Positions 1 to 8,599 of a DNA stretch of 20,952 bases are shown here, in pieces. Source of the stretch: Proteobacteria bacterium UBA6908 (GTDB taxonomy: Bacteria; Pseudomonadota; Gammaproteobacteria; Acidiferrobacterales; UBA6901); contig DKBE01000032.1 in NCBI GenBank assembly GCA_002451085.1, positions 6,801-27,752 on the forward strand, read 5' to 3'. A model generated the notes under the pieces. The model saw only the letters and a list, made by a program, of their open reading frames with translations. It ran no database searches and had not been told where the DNA came from. A program made the position numbers and the translations under genes. The number at the start of each line of letters is the position of its first letter. The first letter of the stretch is position 1.

Positions 1-60
1 GGTTAGAATACCGGCCTGTCACGCCGGGGGTCGCGGGTTCGAGTCCCGTCCGCTCCGCCA
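1..60 (+). tRNA. tRNA-Asp(GTC), 5' end cut by window edge
   Basis: This is the last 60 nt of an aspartate tRNA, including the encoded CCA at 58–60. The anticodon loop reads CTGTCAC with anticodon GTC, flanked by pairing stem bases. The T-arm sequence GGTTCGAGTCCC is intact. It matches the E. coli tRNA-Asp I remember from position 18 onward, so about 17 nt (acceptor 5' strand and part of the D arm) lie outside the window. In related gammaproteobacteria one or more tRNAs sit between hupB and ppiD, which fits the next gene. Confidence 0.95.
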
Positions 61-70
61 TGTTTCCCGA

Positions 71-97
71 AAAGGGCGAGCCTGTCTCGCCCTTTTT
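71..97 (+). terminator. Rho-independent terminator after tRNA-Asp
   Basis: A perfect 10-bp inverted repeat pairs AAAGGGCGAG (71–80) with CTCGCCCTTT (86–95) around a 5-nt loop. The stem runs into a T tract (93–97). It lies 10 nt after the tRNA CCA end and about 70 nt before ppiD, so it should separate the tRNA transcript from ppiD. Confidence 0.9.
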
Positions 98-169
98 GTT
101 GCCACAAGAGTAATGATCCGGGAATGACCGGAATGGCCACATCAACAGCACTATTTCGACGGACACGCC

Positions 170-2080
170 ATGCTCTCGACGATTCGTGAAAACACCAAAG
201 GCTGGATCGCCGGCATCATCTTGGGGCTGATTGCGATACCGTTTGCGCTGTGGGGTATCAACTATTACTTCGAGGGCGGTTCCGTCAAGGTCGCTGTTGT
301 CAATGGCGTGGACATTGGGGTTGATGCCTATCGCAGGACGCTGGATGACCAGCGCCGTTCCTTCCAGCAGATGCTGGGGCAGCGCTTTGATTCACGAATC
401 TTCGACTCGCCGGATTTTCGGAATCGCGTGCTGGATGCCATGATCGACGAGATTCTGATGACCGAAGCAGTGAAGTCCGAGGGATACCGGATCAGCAGTG
501 TGGAGCTCGCGCGGCAAATTCGTCAGGCCCCGCAATTCCAGCGGGAAGGCCAGTTCGACCCAAAACTCTATGAATTCATGCTTCGCAACGCCGGTCTCGA
601 TGCGCGAAGTTTTGAGGCCAAGTTGCGTAATGATGTGCTCATGCGTCATGTCGAGAGCGGTTACACACAAAGTGCAATTGTAAGCACCGCAGACATGCAG
701 TCCCTGATGCGGCTCCAGGCGCAGGAACGGGAGGCAGTCATTGCCGTGCTGAAACCGGCGCGCCTGCAGAGCCAGGTCAAGGTGACGCCAGAGGCCATCG
801 AACAGGAATACAGCCAAAATGCCGGCCGTTACAAGACGACGGAGCGAGTTCGTATCCAGTATCTGCGCCTGTCGGCCGCTGACCTCTCCAAGGATATTCG
901 CGTCAGTCCGGATGAAATTCAGCAGGCGCTGGCAGACGCCGCACAGACCACGACGGCCCAGGAAGAGCGACGTGCCAGTCACATCTTGATCAAGCTCGAC
1001 CCGGCAGCGGACCCGGCTGCCGAAAAGGCTGCTATGTCCAAAATCCGGGACTTACGCGCCAAGCTGCTGGCCGGGGGCGATTTCGCCACGTTGGCAAAAG
1101 CGCATTCCGAGGACCCGGGATCTGCCCGGCAGGGTGGCGATCTGGGGCAGATCGCACGCGGGAGTATGGCCAAGGAATTCGAGCAGGCCCTGTTTGCCCT
1201 CAAGAAGCCGGGCAGTCTCAGTGAGCCAATTCGTACGCAATACGGTCTGCACCTTATCAAACTAACCGGACTCAAGTCCGCACCCAATGCACCAACTGTG
1301 AATCGGGCGAAGATCGAGGCCGATCTCCGTGCCCGAAAGGCCGAGCAGCGATTCTTTGATTTGTCAGAGCGTTTCCACAACCTCGTGTATGAGAATCCCG
1401 ACAGCCTAAAACCGGCTGCCGATACTCTCGGTCTCAAGCTGGAAACGTCTGACTGGTTCACGCGTGCCGGCGGAGGGAATGGAGTCGCCGCCAATCGCAA
1501 GCTGGTGGAAGCCGCATTTGATTCCGAGGTCCTCGATCAGGCTCGCAACAGCCAAGCCATTGAAACTGCACCCGGCACCCTCGTTGCTCTGCGCATCCTG
1601 GCGCACGAACCGGCTCGCCAGCGGCCTCTTTCAGAAGTCCGTGCAGGGATCGAGAAGACGTTGCTGCAGGCGGCGTTGCAAAATAGGGCCATGGAAATTG
1701 GTCAGGAGGCCGTAAAAAAATTGCAGCAAGGTGGTACGTTTGAATCGGTCGCGCGAGGCTACGGTATGGACGTCAATCCATCCAGACGTTACAAACGCGA
1801 CATGAAGGATGCCGATCGCCTGCTGGTCCAGGCTCTTTTCCGGACAGCACACCCCGATCAGGGAAAGCCCAGCTATGATGCGGCAGCGTCCAGCGATGGC
1901 AGCATGGCGCTGATCATGCTCAAGCGTGTTGTGGAGCCGGACACTGTATCAGTCAGCGGGAATGAGGCGGGGAACATCCGCCGTAGCCTGGAGGCGCGTC
2001 GCGGACGTGACTACTTTGAGTACTACCGGGCCAATTTGCGCAACCAGGCCAGCGTCAAGATCTACAAGGATCAGCTCTGA
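170..2080 (+). CDS. ppiD: Periplasmic folding chaperone / peptidyl-prolyl isomerase PpiD
   Basis: This is an inner-membrane-anchored periplasmic chaperone of the SurA/PpiD family (636 aa). It would help newly exported proteins fold after they leave the Sec translocon. A short N-terminal cytoplasmic tail precedes one membrane anchor at about residues 12–34 (GWIAGIILGLIAIPFALWG). A SurA-type N domain follows at about 36–180, then one parvulin (PPIC) domain at about 267–370 (RRASHILIKL ... GSARQGGDLG ... YGLHLIKL), then a long C-terminal region. The length is close to the roughly 620 aa usual for PpiD. The start is the first Met and places the anchor as in family members; no strong ribosome binding site is seen. 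The preceding tRNA and the following fabI match Pseudomonas-type synteny. In PpiD proteins the PPIC domain is often weakly active or inactive, so chaperone function is the safer inference. Confidence 0.93.
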   Translation: MLSTIRENTKGWIAGIILGLIAIPFALWGINYYFEGGSVKVAVVNGVDIGVDAYRRTLDDQRRSFQQMLGQRFDSRIFDSPDFRNRVLDAMIDEILMTEAVKSEGYRISSVELARQIRQAPQFQREGQFDPKLYEFMLRNAGLDARSFEAKLRNDVLMRHVESGYTQSAIVSTADMQSLMRLQAQEREAVIAVLKPARLQSQVKVTPEAIEQEYSQNAGRYKTTERVRIQYLRLSAADLSKDIRVSPDEIQQALADAAQTTTAQEERRASHILIKLDPAADPAAEKAAMSKIRDLRAKLLAGGDFATLAKAHSEDPGSARQGGDLGQIARGSMAKEFEQALFALKKPGSLSEPIRTQYGLHLIKLTGLKSAPNAPTVNRAKIEADLRARKAEQRFFDLSERFHNLVYENPDSLKPAADTLGLKLETSDWFTRAGGGNGVAANRKLVEAAFDSEVLDQARNSQAIETAPGTLVALRILAHEPARQRPLSEVRAGIEKTLLQAALQNRAMEIGQEAVKKLQQGGTFESVARGYGMDVNPSRRYKRDMKDADRLLVQALFRTAHPDQGKPSYDAAASSDGSMALIMLKRVVEPDTVSVSGNEAGNIRRSLEARRGRDYFEYYRANLRNQASVKIYKDQL

Positions 2081-2109
2081 GCCAGATGCACCGTGCAGGA
2101 CCGGCTCAG
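2077..2109. terminator. Possible shared hairpin between convergent ppiD and fabI
   Basis: CTGAGCC (2077–2083) pairs perfectly with GGCTCAG (2103–2109). The two arms overlap the ppiD and fabI stop codons, and a TGCA/TGCA inner repeat lies in the 19-nt loop. There is no T tract on either side, so this could be a weak bidirectional terminator or chance. It is the only hairpin seen in the 25-bp convergent gap. Confidence 0.3.
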
Positions 2110-2909
2110 TCCTTGAGCAGCTTCTGGTAGTTGAGGCCGATGGCGACCGTATTGAATCCGCCATCGACATAGGTGATTTCACCAGTGATGCCGGAGGCCA
2201 GGTCGGAGCAGAGAAAAGCCGCTGCATTGCCGACCTCATCGATGGTCACGCCGCGGCCCAGTGGCGCCATCACATCGTTGTAATCAAGCAGTTTCTTGAA
2301 GTCATTGATGCCGGCGGCCGCCAATGTGCGAATCGGACCGGCGGAGATGCCGTTGACTCGAATTCCTTCCGGGCCCAGCGACTGGGCCAGATAGCGCACT
2401 CCGGCCTCAAGGCTGGCCTTGGCAAGCCCCATGACGTTGTAGTTCGGTACGGCCCGGACCGCACCTATGTAAGTTAGAGAAAGCAGGGCGCCCTTGCGGC
2501 CTTTCATTAAAGGCAGCCCCGCCTTCGCGAGCGCTACGAAGCTATATGAGCTGATTTCATGGGCGACTCGAAAGCCATCGCGGGTCGATGATTCGACGAA
2601 GGGTCCGGCCAGCTCCTCTCGCGGAGCGTAGGCAACGGAATGCACAATGATATCGATACCATCCCAGTGCTTGGCGATGCCATCGAATGCTGACTGTATC
2701 TGGTCGTCACTGGAAACATCGCAGGGCAGGACAATGCTGGAGCCGGTCTGCTGGGCAATTTTCTGTACGCGGGACAGCAATTTTTCGTTCTGGTAGGTGA
2801 AAGCCAGTTCAGCGCCCTGGCGATGCATGGCTTCGGCTATACCCCAGGCTATGGAGCGGTCACTGGCTACTCCGACGATCAGGGCGCGCTTTCCGGATAG
2901 AAAACCCAT
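2106..2909 (-). CDS. fabI: Enoyl-[acyl-carrier-protein] reductase (NADH) FabI
   Basis: FabI catalyses the last reduction of each fatty acid elongation round, turning trans-2-enoyl-ACP into acyl-ACP, in the cytoplasm. The 267-residue protein starts [16 protein letters not shown], almost as in E. coli, with the NAD-binding loop [13 protein letters not shown] at 13–25. The catalytic set is present: Y147, Y157 and K164 in SLTYIGA and [11 protein letters not shown] (E. coli Y146/Y156/K163). [11 protein letters not shown], the substrate-loop region, is intact. A ribosome binding site AGGAG (2916–2920, complement) lies 6 nt before ATG. One oddity is that the position equal to E. coli Gly93 in the inhibitor pocket is Ala (HSVAYAP). 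The gene is convergent with ppiD and divergent from the yej-type operon. Confidence 0.97.
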   Translation of the reverse strand: MGFLSGKRALIVGVASDRSIAWGIAEAMHRQGAELAFTYQNEKLLSRVQKIAQQTGSSIVLPCDVSSDDQIQSAFDGIAKHWDGIDIIVHSVAYAPREELAGPFVESSTRDGFRVAHEISSYSFVALAKAGLPLMKGRKGALLSLTYIGAVRAVPNYNVMGLAKASLEAGVRYLAQSLGPEGIRVNGISAGPIRTLAAAGINDFKKLLDYNDVMAPLGRGVTIDEVGNAAAFLCSDLASGITGEITYVDGGFNTVAIGLNYQKLLKD

Positions 2910-2965
2910 TTCGAACTCCTGTACCTCAGGTGGTTTGTGTTTTATTGTTGCGCAGGCAATTGCTG

Positions 2966-2980
2966 CATAGCGAGGCTATG
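2966..2980. promoter_or_regulatory. Perfect 6-3-6 inverted repeat between fabI and yejA
   Basis: CATAGC–GAG–GCTATG is a perfect palindrome with a 3-nt centre in the 118-bp gap between the divergent fabI and yejA start codons. The right arm overlaps TATGAT (2977–2982), a possible -10 for yejA, although no good -35 is found at 16–18 nt. An adjacent 8-bp palindrome, GCAATTGC, lies at 2956–2963. It could be an operator or a leader hairpin. The sequence alone does not decide. Confidence 0.35.
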
Positions 2981-3027
2981 ATAACGTATCGGTGCAGTTT
3001 GATAAACAAAACAACAGGATCGCAACG

Positions 3028-4848
3028 GTGCTGAGCAGTTGTCGGATCGGAGCAGGGCGGGCATGGGGGGCAGGGTTTGCCTTACTAATGGCCCTACCGC
3101 TGTTACCGTCGGTCCTGTGGGCAGCCCCGTCGGCCGCCCTGGGCTACACCCCCAAGTATCCGGCGGGATTCCATCAGTATGATTACGTGCAACCGGATGC
3201 ACCTCACGGCGGCGAGCTGATCCTGGCTGCCCGCGGCAGCTTTGACTCGTTCAATCCCTTCGTGCTCAAAGGCCAGGCCGCCTCTGGACTGACCCAGCTC
3301 GTTTTCGAGCCGCTCATGGATCAGAGCCTCGATGAGCCCTACAGCGTCTATGCACATCTGGCCGAGGATATCGCGCTGGCCAGTGACCGGCTGTCAGTGA
3401 CGTTTCGGCTGAATCCCAATGCACGGTTTTCCAATGGCAAGCCGGTGACAGCGGCCGATGTAAAGTTCTCCTTTGATACGCTGAAAAGCAAGGCGGCACA
3501 TCCGATGTACCGTTTCTACTGGAGCGATCTGAAACGGGCCGTGGTGGTAAATCACCGTACCGTGCGTTTCGAGTTTGCCCGCGTCAATCCGGAGTTGCAC
3601 CTGATCGCCGCCCAGCTACCGGTGTTCTCGCGGGACTGGGTGGGCAATCGTCCCTTCGACAAACTGGCAACAGTGATGCCAATTGGCAGCGGGCCTTACA
3701 TTATCGAAAGCCATGATCTCGGCAAACGCATCCGTTACACCCGAAATCCGGACTATTGGGCACGTAATCACAACACGCGCCGCGGCATGTTTAATTTCGA
3801 CCGTATCACCTTCAAGTATTACCGCGACGACACCGTGATGCTGGAAGCCTTCAAGGCCGGTGAATTTGAGTTCAACTGGGAATTCAACTCCAAGGCCTGG
3901 GCGCGTGATTACGTCGGTCCACCGTTCGAGTCGGGGAAGATCAAACGCGTGGAGCTGCGTCACCAGAACAATGCCGGAATGCAGGGATTCGTCTTCAATT
4001 TGCGCCGTTCACTGTTTCAGGACAAACGATTGCGTCAGGCACTCAGTCTTGCATTCGATTTCGAGTGGTCAAACCGGCATCTGTTCTATGGCCAGTACAC
4101 ACGTTGCGATAGCTATTTCAGCAATTCTGAACTGGCTGCCTCGGGACTGCCATCCGGTGACGAATTGCGACTGCTTGAACCCTATCGCAAGCAACTGCCG
4201 GATTCGGTTTTCAACGAGCGATGGTTGCCACCCAGCACAACACCACCAGGATCATTGCGCGCTAATTTGCGAAAAGCCAAGACATTGCTGGAACAGGCCG
4301 GGTGGAAGGTCCACGACGGGGTGCTGCGAAACAACGCTGGTCAGCCGCTGGAATTTGAAGTGCTGCTGACCAGTGCCCAGAAAGGATTCGACCGGATTCT
4401 GGCGCCCTATGCGCATAATTTGGCCAAACTGGGCGTCCACATGACCTATCGGACCGTCGACTCGGCTTTGTACCAGCGACGTACCGATCAGTTTGACTTT
4501 GACATGATCGTTGCCAGTTTCGGTGCCAGCCAGTCACCTGGTAACGAACTCATCACCCGGTTTCATTCGTCCAGCGCCAATCAGGAAGGTTCGGACAACG
4601 TCAGCGGCATTCAGGATCCGGTAGTCGATGCGCTGATCAATCAAGTGATCTATGCACGGGACCGACGACAACTGGTAACGGCCGTGCGGGCATTGGACCG
4701 CGTGTTGCTGCACGGCGAATACCTGATCCCGAACTGGTATATTGCCACGCATCGCGTAGCTTTCTGGAACCGTTTCGGGATACCGGACCATCTTCCCCTC
4801 TATTACAACGCTGATAGCTGGATGCGCATGACTTGGTGGAAAAAATAA
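3028..4848 (+). CDS. yejA: Oligopeptide ABC transporter substrate-binding protein, YejA type
   Basis: This is an exported solute-binding protein of family 5 (SBP_bac_5), the periplasmic receptor of a peptide importer. A basic segment (RIGAGRAW) is followed by a hydrophobic stretch and an Ala-Pro cleavage region (SVLWAAP), which gives a Sec signal peptide without a lipobox. The mature part starts with GYTPKYPAGFHQYDYV, contains FRLNPNARFSNGKPVTAADV typical of the family, and ends near WMRMTW. I chose GTG at 3028 because AGGA (3016–3019) lies 8 nt upstream. An in-frame GTG at 2992 would add 12 residues but has no visible ribosome binding site. The three genes after it encode YejB, YejE and YejF homologues, which identifies it as yejA. 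In E. coli the Yej system takes up microcin C and peptides; the natural substrate here is unknown. Confidence 0.92.
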   Translation: MLSSCRIGAGRAWGAGFALLMALPLLPSVLWAAPSAALGYTPKYPAGFHQYDYVQPDAPHGGELILAARGSFDSFNPFVLKGQAASGLTQLVFEPLMDQSLDEPYSVYAHLAEDIALASDRLSVTFRLNPNARFSNGKPVTAADVKFSFDTLKSKAAHPMYRFYWSDLKRAVVVNHRTVRFEFARVNPELHLIAAQLPVFSRDWVGNRPFDKLATVMPIGSGPYIIESHDLGKRIRYTRNPDYWARNHNTRRGMFNFDRITFKYYRDDTVMLEAFKAGEFEFNWEFNSKAWARDYVGPPFESGKIKRVELRHQNNAGMQGFVFNLRRSLFQDKRLRQALSLAFDFEWSNRHLFYGQYTRCDSYFSNSELAASGLPSGDELRLLEPYRKQLPDSVFNERWLPPSTTPPGSLRANLRKAKTLLEQAGWKVHDGVLRNNAGQPLEFEVLLTSAQKGFDRILAPYAHNLAKLGVHMTYRTVDSALYQRRTDQFDFDMIVASFGASQSPGNELITRFHSSSANQEGSDNVSGIQDPVVDALINQVIYARDRRQLVTAVRALDRVLLHGEYLIPNWYIATHRVAFWNRFGIPDHLPLYYNADSWMRMTWWKK

Positions 4849-4851
4849 CGC

Positions 4852-5907
4852 GTGGGCCCGTATATCCTCAAGCGCCTGCTGCTCATGATTCCGACACTGA
4901 TCGGGGTCATGCTGATTACGTTTGCGGTCACCCAGTTCGTTCCCGGGGGTCCGGTCGAGCAGCTGATTCACCAGTTGCAGAAACATGCCACCGCCGGAGA
5001 GGCAGGTGGTGTTGCCACAGGCACCCTCTATCGAGGTGCCGCCGGCCTGGATACCGAGCGCCTGAATGAACTGAAAGCCCTGTATGGCTTCGACAAGCCA
5101 GCGGCTCAGCGCTTTTATGACATGATGAAGAATTACTTAAGCTTCAATCTCGGTGACAGCTATTATCACCACAAATCTGTCCTGCAGCTGATTGTTTCCA
5201 AACTGCCGGTTTCGATCAGTATCGGGCTGTGGACGTTTTTCATTGTCTACTTGACGTGCATCCCGCTCGGGGTGGCCAAGGCAGTGCGTGACGGCACCAC
5301 CTTCGATGTCGTGACCAGCACGGCTATTCTTGTTGGATATGCTATCCCCGGGTTTGTGCTGGGCATCACTCTGTTGGTGTTGTTTGGCGGCGGCAGCTTC
5401 TGGGATGTATTTCCACTGCGCGGGCTGGTTTCGGACAATTGGAGCGAACTGCGCTGGCATCAGAAAATCAGTGATTACCTTTGGCACATGGTTTTGCCGA
5501 TCACGGCATCCGTGGTCGGTAGTTTCGCGGTCATGACCATGCTAACCAAGAACAGCTTTATCGAGGAAATTCGCAAGCAATATGTTTTGACCGCACGTTC
5601 CAAAGGGCTGACGGAAAACATGGTCCTCTACAAGCATGTTTTCCGAAATGCCATCATTCCCCTAATCACCGGATTCCCAGCCGCCTTTATCGGGGCTTTC
5701 TTTACCGGAAGCCTGCTGATTGAAACCATTTTTTCACTCGATGGCTTGGGGCTATTGTCGTACGAGTCAGTGCTGCGGCGGGATTATCCCGTGGTGCTGG
5801 GTACCTTGTACCTGTTTACCCTGTTGGGGCTGGTGGCCAAACTGCTTTCGGATCTGGCCTACGTGCTGATTGATCCGCGCATCCAGTTTGAGTCCATGGA
5901 GAAGTAA
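4852..5907 (+). CDS. yejB: Peptide ABC transporter permease YejB
   Basis: This is an inner-membrane permease of the DppB/OppB-like BPD_transp_1 family (351 aa). It starts MGPYILKRLLLMIPTLIGVM, matching the E. coli YejB N terminus, so the GTG start is supported by homology. It has one N-terminal membrane helix, a roughly 90-residue periplasmic segment, then about five membrane helices. The ABC-coupling EAA loop is at about residues 238–265 (EEIRKQYVLTARSKGL ... HVFRNA). The family tail LIDPRIQFE is present. It begins 3 nt after the yejA stop, and its own stop overlaps the yejE start by 1 nt (TAATG), so it is translated within a compact operon. Confidence 0.96.
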   Translation: MGPYILKRLLLMIPTLIGVMLITFAVTQFVPGGPVEQLIHQLQKHATAGEAGGVATGTLYRGAAGLDTERLNELKALYGFDKPAAQRFYDMMKNYLSFNLGDSYYHHKSVLQLIVSKLPVSISIGLWTFFIVYLTCIPLGVAKAVRDGTTFDVVTSTAILVGYAIPGFVLGITLLVLFGGGSFWDVFPLRGLVSDNWSELRWHQKISDYLWHMVLPITASVVGSFAVMTMLTKNSFIEEIRKQYVLTARSKGLTENMVLYKHVFRNAIIPLITGFPAAFIGAFFTGSLLIETIFSLDGLGLLSYESVLRRDYPVVLGTLYLFTLLGLVAKLLSDLAYVLIDPRIQFESMEK

Positions 5908-6968
5908 TGAGCGCACCTGCATCAACATTACTGGAAGATTCCGGTGCAAAACATTTGTCACCGGGTGCTCGGGCATGGCGCCGGTTTCGTACGAATCGTC
6001 GCGGGTATTACAGCCTGTGGATCTTCGTAGTGCTTTTTACGTTGAGCATGGCGGCCGAAGTATTGAGTAATCACCGACCGATCCTGGTTCAGTATCAGGG
6101 GCAGTGGTATTTCCCCATATTCAAGGCCTATCCTGAAACCACATATGGTGGTGATTTTGACACCGAAACGGATTACAACGATCCGTATGTCCACAAATTG
6201 CTCAGCGGGGATGGCAACTGGGCGCTGTACGCCCCCAATCCCCATAGCTTTAACTCAATCAATTACTACGCTGAATCTCCGAATCCGGCGCCGCCTTCCA
6301 CGGATAACCTGCTGGGTACCGATGACCGCGGACGTGATGTGCTGGCACGCCTGATATACGGTTTCAGGCTGTCGGTACTATTCGCCTTTGCCCTTACCAT
6401 TGTCGGTACGGCCATCGGTGTGCTGCTGGGGGGGTTGCAGGGATTTTTCGGGGGGAAGTTTGATCTTCTCTTCCAGAGATTTGTGGAAATCTGGAATTCC
6501 ATGCCTGAGCTGTATCTGCTGATCATCTTCTCGTCGATATTTCAGCCCAGTATTCTGCTGCTCCTGGTGCTACTGTCGTTATTTGGATGGATGGGGCTGG
6601 CCGACTATGTACGCGCCGAATTCCTGCGGGGACGAAATCTCGATTATGTTCGTGCGGCGCGTGCGCTTGGTGTATCGAATCGAATGATCATGTGGCGACA
6701 TCTGCTGCCAAATGGCATGACACCGGTGATCACCTTTTTGCCATTTCGCATCAGCGGCGCCATCCTGGCCCTGACCAGCCTCGACTTTCTCGGTTTGGGT
6801 GTCCCACCGAATACACCGAGCCTGGGGGAGTTACTGGCCCAGGGTAAAGACAACATTGAGGCGTGGTGGCTGTCGATGACCACCTTTGGCGTGCTCGTGG
6901 GCAGTCTCGTCCTGTTGATCTTTATCGGCGAAGCCTTGCGCGAATCCATGGATATTCGCCGTGGCTGA
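5907..6968 (+). CDS. yejE: Peptide ABC transporter permease YejE
   Basis: This is the second permease subunit of the Yej-type importer (353 aa, DppC/OppC-like). A soluble N terminus is followed by a membrane helix at about 35–52. A periplasmic insert (about 55–135, GQWYFPIFKAYPETTYGGDF) is characteristic of YejE and is longer than in ordinary DppC. Then come LLGTDDRGRDVLARLIYGFR, the conserved entry to the permease domain, and the EAA loop at about 237–270 (VRAARALGVSN ... HLLPNG). It overlaps yejB by 1 nt and yejF by 8 nt, so all four genes are probably one transcript. Confidence 0.96.
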   Translation: MSAPASTLLEDSGAKHLSPGARAWRRFRTNRRGYYSLWIFVVLFTLSMAAEVLSNHRPILVQYQGQWYFPIFKAYPETTYGGDFDTETDYNDPYVHKLLSGDGNWALYAPNPHSFNSINYYAESPNPAPPSTDNLLGTDDRGRDVLARLIYGFRLSVLFAFALTIVGTAIGVLLGGLQGFFGGKFDLLFQRFVEIWNSMPELYLLIIFSSIFQPSILLLLVLLSLFGWMGLADYVRAEFLRGRNLDYVRAARALGVSNRMIMWRHLLPNGMTPVITFLPFRISGAILALTSLDFLGLGVPPNTPSLGELLAQGKDNIEAWWLSMTTFGVLVGSLVLLIFIGEALRESMDIRRG

Positions 6969-8589
6969 GCAGAATCACAAATCGCTCCTGGCAGTGCACG
7001 GACTCAGCGTTGCCCTCGGTCGGGCGGGTGAGCGTACCGAGGTCGTGCGGAACATCAGTTTTAATATTTCTCCTGGTGAAAAGTATGCCCTGGTAGGCGA
7101 ATCGGGATCCGGCAAGACAGTAACGGCGCTTTCCATTCTCAAGCTCCATGAACCGGCGCAGGTCGCTTACCAGGGGATCGTGACCTTTAACGGGGAAAGT
7201 CTGCTCGGGCTGGACGAGGCATCCATGCGCAAACGGCGTGGCCGTGACATGGCCATGATATTTCAGGAGCCGATGACGGCATTGAACCCGGTCTATCCCA
7301 TCGGCAATCAGCTGATCGAACCGCTGATCCTGCATCAAGGATTCGACCCCAAACGCGCGCGTCAGCGCATGATTGAATTACTTGACCGCACTGGCATTGT
7401 CGATCCGGAGAGACGGTTCGAGGACTACCCGCACATGCTTTCCGGTGGGCAGCGCCAGCGCGTCATGATAGCGATGGCATTGGCCTGCTCGCCGAAACTG
7501 CTGATCGCCGATGAACCAACCACGGCGCTGGACGTGACCATCCAGGCCCAGATACTGGAATTGCTCGAAGCCCTTCAGAAAGAATTCTCCATGGCGGTGC
7601 TGCTGATTACGCACGACCTGAACCTGGTACGCCGCTTTGCCGATCGCGTTGGCGTTCTGCAGGGCGGAGTACTGGTCGAGCAAGGCACGGTCGAGCAGAT
7701 CTTTCAGGCACCGCGTGAACCCTACACGCGACAGTTGATCAACAGTCGACCTGAACGCCACATCGAACCAGAGGAGTCCATACGGGTCCGCCAGGCGCCG
7801 CCGCTGGTTGAACTGTCCTCTGTGACTTGCCGTTTTCCGGTCAAGGCAGGTGGATTGATCCGCAGACAGGTCGGAGAAGTACGGGCCGTAGATGATGTCA
7901 GTATCGATCTACGCCAGGGGGAAACGCTCGGTATTGTTGGCGAATCCGGGTCCGGGAAATCCACGCTGGCCTATTGCCTGCTGCGCTTGCAGGAGTGCAC
8001 CGGAGCTATCCGGTTTGACGGTCATGCGCTTGATGGCCTCACGCAGGGACAAGTGCGCCCATTTCGCCGCGACCTGCAGATCGTATTTCAGGATCCTTAT
8101 TCATCGTTATCACCCCGCCTTACGGTGGAACGGATTGTCGGTGAGGGGTTGGCGATTCATTTTCCCGAACTTGATGCCGACACCCGGCGGACACGGATTC
8201 TTCGGGCGCTCGAGGAAGTGGGCCTGGACCAGTCCATGCTATGGCGCTATCCGCATGAATTTTCCGGAGGGCAGCGACAGCGTATCGCCATCGCCCGGGT
8301 GGTAGCGCTGGAACCGAAGCTGATATTGCTGGACGAGCCCACCAGCGCTCTGGACGTGTCAGTCCAGAAACAGGTGCTGGAGTTGCTCCGGGAGCTGCAG
8401 CGGCGGCATGGGATGAGTTACATCTTCATCAGCCATGATCTGGCTGTGATTCGGGCGATGGCACATCGCATCGTCGTTATGCGCCAGGGCCGGGTGGTGG
8501 AGCAGGGGGAAACCGAAGCATTGTTCTCACAGCCGCAACAGCCCTATACCCGACAGCTGTTGCAGGCCTCGCTATTCCGGGAGACCTGA
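6961..8589 (+). CDS. yejF: Peptide ABC transporter dual ATP-binding protein YejF
   Basis: This is a fused pair of ATPase domains (542 aa) that powers the YejBE permease from the cytoplasmic side. Domain 1 has Walker A GESGSGKT at 46–53, signature LSGGQ at 160–164, Walker B LLIADEP at 180–186 and H-loop His218. Domain 2 has Walker A GESGSGKS at 327–334, signature FSGGQ at 434–438, Walker B LILLDEP at 454–460 and H-loop His492. Both nucleotide sites look complete. The [10 protein letters not shown] and QQPYTRQLL stretches after each domain are typical of the oligopeptide-transporter ATPase family. The start is GTG, overlapping the yejE end by 8 nt. It ends 11 nt from the convergent mltD. Confidence 0.97.
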   Translation: MAEQNHKSLLAVHGLSVALGRAGERTEVVRNISFNISPGEKYALVGESGSGKTVTALSILKLHEPAQVAYQGIVTFNGESLLGLDEASMRKRRGRDMAMIFQEPMTALNPVYPIGNQLIEPLILHQGFDPKRARQRMIELLDRTGIVDPERRFEDYPHMLSGGQRQRVMIAMALACSPKLLIADEPTTALDVTIQAQILELLEALQKEFSMAVLLITHDLNLVRRFADRVGVLQGGVLVEQGTVEQIFQAPREPYTRQLINSRPERHIEPEESIRVRQAPPLVELSSVTCRFPVKAGGLIRRQVGEVRAVDDVSIDLRQGETLGIVGESGSGKSTLAYCLLRLQECTGAIRFDGHALDGLTQGQVRPFRRDLQIVFQDPYSSLSPRLTVERIVGEGLAIHFPELDADTRRTRILRALEEVGLDQSMLWRYPHEFSGGQRQRIAIARVVALEPKLILLDEPTSALDVSVQKQVLELLRELQRRHGMSYIFISHDLAVIRAMAHRIVVMRQGRVVEQGETEALFSQPQQPYTRQLLQASLFRET

Positions 8590-8599
8590 GAGCCTGGGC

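Noticed and set aside
1926..2477. Plus-strand open frame of 183 codons across the ppiD end and fabI
   Set aside because: It overlaps two well-supported genes in other frames and shows no family similarity.
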